Both the position numbers and the translations under genes were made by a program. Positions 1-3,796 of a stretch of 5,344 bases of DNA are shown one piece after another. How positions within the stretch are numbered: position 1 is the first letter of the stretch; each line of letters starts with the position of its first letter. The DNA comes from JBGOUJ01 sp041477005 (GTDB taxonomy: Bacteria; Acidobacteriota; Terriglobia; Bryobacterales; JACQDG01), in NCBI GenBank assembly GCA_041477005.1, contig JBGOUJ010000549.1, positions 1 through 5,344 on the forward strand, in the 5' to 3' direction. The notes beneath the pieces are model-generated. The model was not told the origin of the DNA. It worked only from the letters and a program-made list of their open reading frames with translations, and did not search any database.

Positions 1-120
1 GCCGCCGTTCTGGATCTCCATGTCCTGCATGGGGAAACGGTAGGCCAGAAGGCCGTCTTCCGGCTCGGTCCACTGGATGACGTCGATGAACTGCTTGGCG
101 AGAAAGTCTCGTAGGCTCAT
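1..120 (-). CDS. SPFH-domain protein (COG4260-like), N-terminal 40 residues, runs off left edge
   Basis: The minus strand encodes MSLRDFLAKQFIDVIQW, then TEPEDGLLAYRFPMQDMEIQ, still open at position 1. This N-terminus matches what I know of the bacterial SPFH-domain family once called 'virion core protein' (COG4260). Members start with a short M-x-L-x-D-F-x-x-x-Q-F-I-D-V-I-x-W segment followed by Y-R-F-P and an M-Q-D-x-E-I-x-N-G patch leading into the SPFH (stomatin/prohibitin-like) domain. Members are usually about 300 residues or more, so most of the gene lies outside the window. The start is supported by GAGG six bases upstream of the ATG. SPFH proteins are generally membrane-associated scaffolds; the role of this branch is not well defined. 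Family call from the N-terminus only, but the match is distinctive. Confidence 0.8.
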   Translation of the reverse strand, partial: MSLRDFLAKQFIDVIQWTEPEDGLLAYRFPMQDMEIQNGG

Positions 121-169
121 AGAGATCCTCGTTCCCGAGCGGCGCGGTCGCAAACCGCCGTTCATCACG

Positions 170-175
170 AGTATA
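170..175 (-). promoter_or_regulatory. Possible -10 element for the SPFH-domain gene
   Basis: The minus strand reads TATACT about 50 bases upstream of the SPFH start codon, 5/6 to the sigma70 -10 consensus. The matching -35 position (GGAACA or GAACAA, spacing 17-18) is poor. A promoter is expected here because the gene upstream on this strand ends near 504 and the attC-like site intervenes, but the sequence support is only the -10 hexamer. The rest of 121-410 shows no convincing gene on either strand: the open frames there lack recognisable protein features and plausible ribosome binding sites. Confidence 0.3.
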
Positions 176-410
176 CGCTAACGGGCGAGGCTTTGTTCCG
201 CCCCTACCCGGTTTTCGGCGCCGCAGCGGCCTTGGGCTTTGAATGCAGCAAGCGGCTTGGGCCTCCAGAAGTCCGGCGACGCCCAACCGATCGCTGCCGT
301 CGGGTTGTTCAGCTTCGACCCATAGCCTCAGCCCCGCTCGGTTCGCGCCGGCCCGAGATCCATTCACAACCGTTTAAAAGAAAAGGTAAGATCGCAAGTG
401 CGCTGCTCCG

Positions 411-492
411 TGCTAACAGCACTGGCGTTCAGCCGCCGCGCTGGAGCAACGATAGCTGCGAAGCGCGATCGGTTTGCAACGCCTTGTTATGC
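411..492 (-). other. attC-like integron recombination site
   Basis: Read on the minus strand, this 82-bp segment has the ordered parts of an attC site. R'' is GCATAAC, followed by a 5-base spacer AAGGC and L'' GTTGCAAACCG. A central stem CGCGCT...AGCGCG follows, then L' CGGCTGAAC, a 9-base spacer and R' GTTAGCA. TAACA pairs with TGTTA, and GGCGTT pairs with AACGCC. L'' carries an extra G after GTT relative to L', the position where attC sites have an extrahelical base. The site begins 11 bases after the stop codon of the small minus-strand gene at 504, the usual gene-cassette geometry. Departures: R' and R'' deviate from GTTRRRY/RYYYAAC, and the L'-R' spacer is 9 rather than about 6 bases, so it may be degenerate. 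No integrase or attI is in the window. Confidence 0.65.
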
Positions 493-503
493 GGTCCTCC
501 GAC

Positions 504-815
504 TCAAGCTCTTTCGGTTGCGCCGCCTCTCTTCGCCTTCGCAGCACGCGACCGGTGAGGCTTCCTTGGCTCCTGACCCGGAAGCGTCATGTTCAGTAAC
601 GGCAATAAAAGCTCACGCCAGTTCTCAACCGAACCCATGACGCCGTTGATTTCGAGACTGTCGCCTCCGTAGTACAACTCGAGCTGTCTTTCGCAGCAGC
701 CGCACTTGAAAAGAAACCGAGGATCCTTCTTCGCTTTGCGGCTGCGGTGAAAGACTCGAATTTCGAAGTGGCCGTTGGGACGGCCGTGTGCAAACTTGCG
801 ATTCATCTCCAACAT
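504..815 (-). CDS. Hypothetical small protein with KCGCC motif, cassette-type ORF
   Basis: This encodes 103 residues from the ATG at 815. The frame extends to a TTG at 839, 4 bases after the ridA stop, so a 111-residue form is possible; another ATG lies at 806. An AGG about 8 bases upstream gives modest support for 815. The body is hydrophilic and looks like a real globular protein: FEIRVFHRS (17-25), KDPRFLFKCGCC with Cys 38, 40 and 41, ELYYGGDSLEINGV (46-59) and ENWRELLLPLLN (64-75). The tail (about 80-103) is very basic and rich in R, K and A. The CxCC cluster could bind a metal or form disulphides, but that is speculative. It resembles small uncharacterised proteins I associate with environmental genomes, with no known function. 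It follows ridA closely and ends just before the attC-like site, so it could be the gene of an integron cassette. Confidence 0.65.
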   Translation of the reverse strand: MLEMNRKFAHGRPNGHFEIRVFHRSRKAKKDPRFLFKCGCCERQLELYYGGDSLEINGVMGSVENWRELLLPLLNMTLPGQEPRKPHRSRAAKAKRGGATERA

Positions 816-843
816 TGTTTTGCCTATACTGGACCCCAAGAAA

Positions 844-1230
844 CTACTTCGCGGCGCTCACCATGATCTCGACGAGCATGCTCGGGTGCCACAGGTCGGC
901 GCGCACGCAGGCACGCACAGGCGGGTTCTTGGGGTCGACCCACTCGTTCCAGGCCGCATTGTGCGCCTCGAACAGGCTCATGTCCGAGAGCCAGACCTGG
1001 GCGGTGAGCAGGTTCGACTTGTCGGTCCCGGCAGTCTGCAGAAGACGGTCGATCCTATCAAGCACCTGCTTCGTCTGCGCCCTAATATCGCCAGCGCCGG
1101 GGTAATCCGCTGTTATGCCGCACACGTAAACGGTATCATCGCGCACGACGACACGGCTGATAATCGGGATGATCGGGATAACCGGGAGACCTTCGGTCGC
1201 CTTCGTAATCCCGTGACGAGTGATTGTCAT
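844..1230 (-). CDS. RidA/YjgF/UK114 family protein
   Basis: This encodes 128 residues, the usual RidA length. RidA proteins are small trimeric cytosolic enzymes that hydrolyse reactive enamine/imine intermediates (such as 2-aminoacrylate); distant subfamilies have other or unknown substrates. The conserved core is visible: VYVCGITAD (34-42), the helix QTKQVLDRIDRLLQTAGTDK (52-71), LLTAQVWLSDM (74-84), NEWVDP (95-100), PPVRACV with the substrate-carboxylate-binding Arg at 106, and LVEIMVSAA with Glu 121. An AGGAGGAGAG ribosome binding site just upstream fixes the ATG at 1230. The N-terminus is unusual: residues 15-24 read LPVIPIIPII, encoded by three near-identical 9-bp units, where relatives go almost directly into the S-x-V/A-V-V strand. 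The gene starts 26 bases after the truncated mazF remnant, and no clear promoter is seen between them. Confidence 0.9.
   Translation of the reverse strand: MTITRHGITKATEGLPVIPIIPIISRVVVRDDTVYVCGITADYPGAGDIRAQTKQVLDRIDRLLQTAGTDKSNLLTAQVWLSDMSLFEAHNAAWNEWVDPKNPPVRACVRADLWHPSMLVEIMVSAAK
1159..1185 (+). repeat. 9-bp tandem repeat, three units, inside ridA
   Basis: Plus-strand units are GATAATCGG, GATGATCGG and GATAACCGG, directly abutting. Each differs from the first at one position. On the coding (minus) strand they produce the VIP-IIP-II run near the N-terminus of the RidA-family protein, in frame. Repeat slippage adding whole codons is the simplest explanation. Confidence 0.75.
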
Positions 1231-1256
1231 GCTCTCTCCTCCTCATCCAGAGGTCT

Positions 1257-1417
1257 CTACCCTCGCGCGTCACCATAAGGATTGCTGGTCACTTGGCACA
1301 AGATCCAGTCTCCCCGGCCGGCGTCAGCAAGAACCACGGCCGGGCGCAGCTTGGCTTGCGACAGGTCCGAGAACGGGAAGGCACCAGGACTACCGCGCCT
1401 GCTGCAGATGGGACCAC
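1257..1417 (-). pseudogene. MazF/PemK-family toxin, frameshifted and C-terminally truncated
   Basis: MazF/PemK toxins are small sequence-specific mRNA endoribonucleases of about 110 residues. Here a GTG at 1417 would start VPSAAGAVVLVP in one frame. The sequence then continues in a neighbouring frame as FPFSDLSQAKLRPAVVLADA, GRGDWILCQ and VTSNPYGDAR. Adding one base near 1373-1381 (CCTTCCC to CCTTTCCC) restores the canonical V-V-L-V-P-F-P-F-S-D-L, so a 1-base deletion is the likely cause. Recognisable family features are the K-L-R-P-A-V-V-L segment with its Arg and the Q-V-T-S-N-P-Y patch. Homology stops after GDAR at a TAG (1259-1257), so more than half the protein is missing. It overlaps the end of the upstream antitoxin by about 28 bases, normal for such pairs. 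It should not yield an active nuclease. Confidence 0.8.
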
Positions 1418-1611
1418 GCCTGGTCCTCCTCCGGGCGGTTCCAATCCTGGCCCAGCGCAACCTCGCTGCGTAAGGCGCTCTCTGCGACGCCCGCAACGGG
1501 ACGGTCCTCTAAGATTGTGACAAGCGCTCGGCGCGCCGATGGAAGTTCGACTCGCTCCAGCAGCCGCACGTTGCCTTGCTCATCGATTGCCGCTTCGACC
1601 GTGCGAATCAT
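1390..1611 (-). CDS. MazE-type antitoxin partner of the MazF/PemK remnant
   Basis: This encodes 73 residues starting MIRTVEAAIDEQGNVRLLE, with a middle stretch VELPSARRALVTILED (27-42) and a C-terminal tail DWNRPEEDQAWSHLQQAR. The N-terminal part looks like a short beta-rich antitoxin fold. The acidic DWNRPEEDxAWSHLQ tail is typical of a family I know to be encoded directly upstream of MazF/PemK-like toxins; such tails usually wrap the toxin. A GAGGGA ribosome binding site six bases from the ATG supports the start at 1611. The same frame is open further upstream, but that part overlaps another antitoxin gene in a different frame and is unlikely to be translated. The frame is intact although its toxin is not. 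DNA binding and autoregulation are expected for the class but cannot be read from this sequence. Confidence 0.85.
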   Translation of the reverse strand: MIRTVEAAIDEQGNVRLLERVELPSARRALVTILEDRPVAGVAESALRSEVALGQDWNRPEEDQAWSHLQQAR

Positions 1612-1855
1612 TTTCTGTCCCTCTGTAGGTAGTGTACACGAGGACGCCCCCGCCCTGCCGACCCCACTTGCCGCACGGCCGAGCCGCCTTCCGCCTGCGT
1701 GCTTTTGAATGCTGCCGCACGTCTTCCATTGCCGCTTCCCCAGCCTCGCGAAAGAATGCGATGACTTCAGAAGGCGGCTTACGCGCCAAGGTCCACGCCT
1801 GACGATCACGAATCCGTCGGACCATCTCGACAGTCCGAATCTTAGTGGCTTTCAT
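1580..1855 (-). CDS. Antitoxin-like small protein paired with the PIN toxin remnant
   Basis: This encodes 91 residues starting MKATKIRTVEMVRRIRDRQA, with PPSEVIAFFREAGEAAMEDV around 27-46 and a basic tail. The T-V-x-M-V-R-x-I-R-D-x-x motif followed by a P-x-E-x-x-x-F-F-R/Y helix matches a family of small antitoxin-like proteins encoded immediately after PIN-domain toxins. A perfect GGAGGTGA ribosome binding site lies six bases before the ATG and sits inside the 3' end of the toxin sequence. The ATG overlaps the toxin end, showing translational coupling in the original operon. The last 20-25 residues are low in family character and overlap the next antitoxin by 32 bases, so the original stop may have been lost. 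Antitoxin role inferred from context. Confidence 0.7.
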   Translation of the reverse strand: MKATKIRTVEMVRRIRDRQAWTLARKPPSEVIAFFREAGEAAMEDVRQHSKARRRKAARPCGKWGRQGGGVLVYTTYRGTENDSHGRSGNR

Positions 1856-2217
1856 ACATCGTCACCTCCCTGGGCGAGAGAATACTCAGGGCTTTGCATC
1901 CCAACTCGGCCTTCACCGCGTTGAAACAGCCGGATCTTCTCAAGTCGGACGATGTGTTTGAAATTCCAACTCACCAGTGCATCCACCTCGGCCAGGGTCG
2001 CCAGAGCGATGTGAAACATGTCCCCGAAACCGCCCGCCCAGTATTCCTCGCGCCTGGTACGCCGCAACGAGCGCAAGCACTCGCGATGTCACGGGAAGAA
2101 CCGCCCCCGCCAGTAGCAGCAACTCCTGGTGGAGCTCCCGGACGGTCTCAGGAGCGCTCCGCACCTCAGCCGCCGTCACGTCCGACAGCACCGGGAGAAG
2201 CCGGCCCGCCTTTGGCC
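1842..2217 (-). pseudogene. PIN-domain toxin (VapC-like), truncated and frameshifted
   Basis: PIN toxins are Mg-dependent ribonucleases of about 130-150 residues. Three consecutive frames together rebuild most of one. Frame one gives AGRLLPVLSDVTAAEV, APETVRELHQELL and VLALVAAYQARGIL. Frame two gives DMFHIALATLAEVDALVSWN and FKHIVRLEKIRLF. Frame three gives FNAVKAELGCKALSIL and SPREVTMYESH, with a stop at 1844-1842. The first switch, near 2021-2026, fits loss of two bases in an original R-F-R-D-D. The second, at the TTT on the minus strand at 1926-1924, fits an extra T. The conserved D-x-x-H-I-A-L-A-T and S-W-N-F-K-H-I-V signatures are clear. The N-terminal ~30 residues with the first catalytic Asp are missing: homology begins right after attC-like and intron sequence. 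It is dead by truncation as well as by frameshift. Confidence 0.85.
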
Positions 2218-2238
2218 GTCGCTTGCAGGGCCCGGTTG
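2215..2238 (-). other. attC-like half-site between intron end and PIN remnant
   Basis: The minus strand immediately after the intron 3' end reads CAACCGGGCCCTGCAAGCGA, then CGGC. The AAC-NN-GGC-NN-TGCAA layout parallels the R''-spacer-L'' arm of the attC-like site at 492 (AACAAGGCGTTGCAA). No matching L'-R' arm is visible on the far side, where PIN toxin coding sequence begins. It could be half of a disrupted attC site or part of an unrelated dispersed repeat. Confidence 0.3.
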
Positions 2239-2310
2239 ATCGGCATAGGGGCAGCGGTTGCCCGCTGACCCCTGCCACACCGCCGTGCATACGGGTCCGT
2301 ACACGGCGGT
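2239..2310 (-). ncRNA. Group II intron 3' end (domains V and VI), remnant
   Basis: On the minus strand 2310-2279 folds like domain V: a 9-bp lower helix (ACCGCCGTG with CACGGCGGT), a 2-base bulge TG on the 3' side, and a 4-bp upper helix TACG/CGTA closed by a 4-base loop. It is 32 rather than the usual 34 bases. Two bases later, 2276-2239 folds like domain VI: a lower helix GGCA/TGCC, an unpaired TA, then GGGG-T-CAGCGG paired with CCGCTG-CCCC and capped by the GNRA loop GCAA. The unpaired A lies 7 bases before the 3' end, the branch-point position, and the intron ends in GAT, fitting the AY 3' consensus. No reverse transcriptase/maturase or 5' intron domains are present; sequence upstream to about 2335 may be intron domain IV. 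It is a truncated mobile element, not a splicing unit. Confidence 0.75.
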
Positions 2311-2334
2311 TCGAGTCGGTTACGCCAGCACTCC

Positions 2335-2374
2335 TCGTGGCCAGAGCCAGCGCTCCCAAAACTCTTTTCCTCAT
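2335..2374 (-). pseudogene. Truncated 5' end of a secreted-protein gene
   Basis: A GGAGG site five bases upstream leads into ATG and MRKRVLGALALA, the start of a typical signal peptide (positively charged n-region, then hydrophobic h-region). The sequence then loses protein character and passes into the group II intron fragment. The frame stays open by chance to 1940 through intron and PIN remnant sequence. Only about 12 residues of the original gene appear to survive, so its product cannot be named. The left boundary is approximate. Confidence 0.4.
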
Positions 2375-2415
2375 GACAGCCTCCAGTAAAGGGGTTTCCC
2401 CGTTTGGTTGAGGCC

Positions 2416-2444
2416 ATGATACGCGCGGCGGGGTCTGGTTTCAA
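2416..2444 (-). promoter_or_regulatory. Sigma70-type promoter firing leftward
   Basis: The minus strand has TTGAAA (2444-2439), a 17-base spacer, and TATCAT (2421-2416): 5/6 matches to each consensus hexamer at ideal spacing. Predicted transcription start is near 2409, giving a 5' leader of about 35 bases to the truncated signal-peptide gene. It is the best promoter in the window and could also drive the downstream antitoxin genes. Confidence 0.6.
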
Positions 2445-2508
2445 GGCATAAGTGGGAAAATTGAGGAATGATGGCGCCCGCGCGGCGGGCCGGGGTCCTT
2501 TCAAGGGA

Positions 2509-2536
2509 TTGCGGCCTCGGCCTGGGGCGGTACAGT
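2509..2536 (+). promoter_or_regulatory. Weak candidate promoter for the adenosine deaminase gene
   Basis: TTGCGG, a 16-base spacer and TACAGT precede the start codon at 2547. The -35 is poor (3/6) and the -10 moderate (4/6). Transcription would begin about 4 bases before the ATG, giving a nearly leaderless message, which would fit the absence of a good ribosome binding site (only AGG right before the ATG). Low confidence. Confidence 0.2.
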
Positions 2537-2546
2537 AAGATCAGGT

Positions 2547-3548
2547 ATGCCGAAGCCGACCGACACGCCCCGGGCCGAGTTGCACACGCACCTGGGCGGA
2601 GCCGTCGACCCGCCCATCTTGTGGTCCATTTCGCACCGGCAGGGCATCCGTTTGCCGACCAAGGACTACTGGGAGTTCGAGGCGATGGTAACCATGGCCC
2701 CCGGTACGCGGAACCGCGACCTCGACGAGATGCACGACCGCGTCTATCGTTGGACCGAGCTGATCCAGTCCTCGCCGGAAGCGATGGCCGAGTCGGTGGC
2801 CAGCGTGATCGGCGGCGGGTATCGCAAGTGTAACCTGACGCTGCAGGAGCTCCGCTTCAACCCGATGTTTCGGAACCGCCGGGGCGAGCGCGACCTAGAT
2901 CACATCATCCTGGCCGCCACTTCAGGCCTCCACCGCGCGCTGCTCGAATACCCGCAGGTGCGAGCCGGCTTGATTCTGATGATGGACCGCCGCCTCTCGC
3001 CGCGCGAAAACGGCATCATCGTCGAGAAGGCCATTCGCTACCGGCCGTTCGGCGTGGTCGGGGTCGACCTGGCCGGACCGAACCGCTCCCGGTTTTCGAT
3101 GCGGCAGATCGCGCCGCTATTCGATCGGGCACGGGAGGCGGGGCTCGGCGTCACCGTGCACGCCGGCGAGACCGGAGATCTGGAAGAGCTTCGCTACGTT
3201 GTCCGCGAGATTCGACCCGACCGCATCGGCCACGGCCTGGCCCTGGCTCGAGACCCCCGGCTGGCCGAAGAGGCTGCCGAGCAAGGCATCACCCTGGAGC
3301 TTTGCCCGACCTCGAACCTGAAGAACGGCGTGGTCCGCGATCTGCGCCAATTCGGCCAGGTCGTCAGCGTGCTGTTGAAACACGGCGTTCGCTTCACGAT
3401 CAACACGGACGGCCCAGAGATGTACCGGACGAACGTTTATAAGGAGCAGGAGCTGCTGCGCAAGGCGGGGATCCTGACGCGCGCGAATATCGTCCGGTGC
3501 AACCACTGGGCCTTGGAAGCCAGCTTCCTTTCCGAGCCGCGACCGTAA
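2547..3548 (+). CDS. Adenosine deaminase family aminohydrolase
   Basis: This encodes 333 residues, full length for the family (COG1816, metal-dependent amidohydrolase TIM barrel). These cytosolic enzymes convert adenosine to inosine and ammonia using one zinc; some branches act on other adenine or purine nucleosides. Visible motifs, in order: ELHTHLGGA with zinc ligands His 13 and 15, GVDLAGPN (172-179), VTVHAGETGD with zinc ligand His 205 and catalytic Glu 208, RIGHG with catalytic His 229, LELCPTSN (250-257) and FTINTDGPEM with zinc ligand Asp 288. In classical adenosine deaminase the last motif is N-T-D-D-P; here the second Asp is Gly 289, a variant I also associate with a bacterial subgroup. 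The active site is otherwise complete, so the enzyme is probably active, but the substrate is uncertain. The start leaves the normal short leader before ELHTHL. It stands alone on the plus strand. Confidence 0.9.
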   Translation: MPKPTDTPRAELHTHLGGAVDPPILWSISHRQGIRLPTKDYWEFEAMVTMAPGTRNRDLDEMHDRVYRWTELIQSSPEAMAESVASVIGGGYRKCNLTLQELRFNPMFRNRRGERDLDHIILAATSGLHRALLEYPQVRAGLILMMDRRLSPRENGIIVEKAIRYRPFGVVGVDLAGPNRSRFSMRQIAPLFDRAREAGLGVTVHAGETGDLEELRYVVREIRPDRIGHGLALARDPRLAEEAAEQGITLELCPTSNLKNGVVRDLRQFGQVVSVLLKHGVRFTINTDGPEMYRTNVYKEQELLRKAGILTRANIVRCNHWALEASFLSEPRP

Positions 3549-3570
3549 GATAGGGTCGAAAAAATCAGAT

Positions 3571-3640
3571 GGAACCTGAGATAAACGCAGATGCACGCCG
3601 ATAACTGCTTTGGTTTGAATCTGCGTCTATCTGTGGTTCC
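3571..3640. repeat. Imperfect inverted repeat, probable dispersed element
   Basis: Arms 3571-3592 (starting GGAACCTGAGATAAACGCAG) and 3619-3640 (ending GTCTATCTGTGGTTCC) are complementary over 22 bases with 3 mismatches, around a 26-base loop. The arms contain the 'ACGCAGAT' wording I associate with short repeats scattered through many environmental genomes. A second 7-bp perfect hairpin (GTTCCCG, TTGG, CGGGAAC; 3636-3653) overlaps the right arm. No T-run follows, so it is not a standard terminator, though the transcript would fold. It sits between two plus-strand genes. Confidence 0.6.
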
Positions 3641-3723
3641 CGTTGGCGGGAACGCGCGTCCTAACCTAACGGGCGCAGAGGGCGTCGCGGCGCGGTTTCG
3701 GCGGCGTCGGCACCGCGCACCGA

Positions 3724-3752
3724 TTGACGTCGGGGCCGCAGTATGAAAGAAT
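3724..3752 (+). promoter_or_regulatory. Candidate sigma70-type promoter of the DUF1080 gene
   Basis: TTGACG (3724-3729, 5/6) is followed after 17 bases by AAGAAT (3747-3752, 4/6). Transcription would start near 3759, downstream of the first in-frame ATG at 3743 and about 38 bases before the ATG at 3797. This supports the later start codon. Confidence 0.4.
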
Positions 3753-3796
3753 CCAAGCTCATACCGCAGATCGGACATAACGGGGAAAGCCGATCG

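Noticed and set aside
181..215. AACAAAG...GTTAGC on the minus strand considered as an attI or second attC site
   Set aside because: Only a 5-bp GGGCG/CGCCC stem forms and there are no L''/L' arms; no integrase gene is visible nearby.
193..640. Two plus-strand frames across the attC-like site
   Set aside because: They have Arg/Pro/Ala-rich composition without motifs, overlap the attC-like element and the minus-strand small gene, and lack ribosome binding sites.
1612..1650. TACACT as a possible -10 promoter upstream of the MazE-type antitoxin
   Set aside because: No acceptable -35 at 16-18 bases; the sequence lies inside the end of the upstream antitoxin-like gene and cotranscription explains expression.
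775..1708. Several plus-strand frames opposite ridA and the MazEF remnant
   Set aside because: They are antisense shadows of genes identified confidently on the minus strand.
1940..2374. 144-codon minus-strand frame from the signal-peptide start through the intron into the PIN remnant
   Set aside because: It is a chance fusion: signal-peptide stub, structured intron RNA and one frame of a broken toxin. No single protein family covers it.
2166..2504. 112-codon minus-strand frame through promoter, stub and intron
   Set aside because: It crosses a promoter and the folded group II intron domains, and its sequence is what such intron ends give when translated.
3542..3566. Hairpin CGACC...GGTCG followed by AAAAAA after the adenosine deaminase gene, considered as a terminator
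   Set aside because: On the plus strand the run is A, not T, and on the minus strand the T-run would precede the stem; the stem is only about 5 bp.
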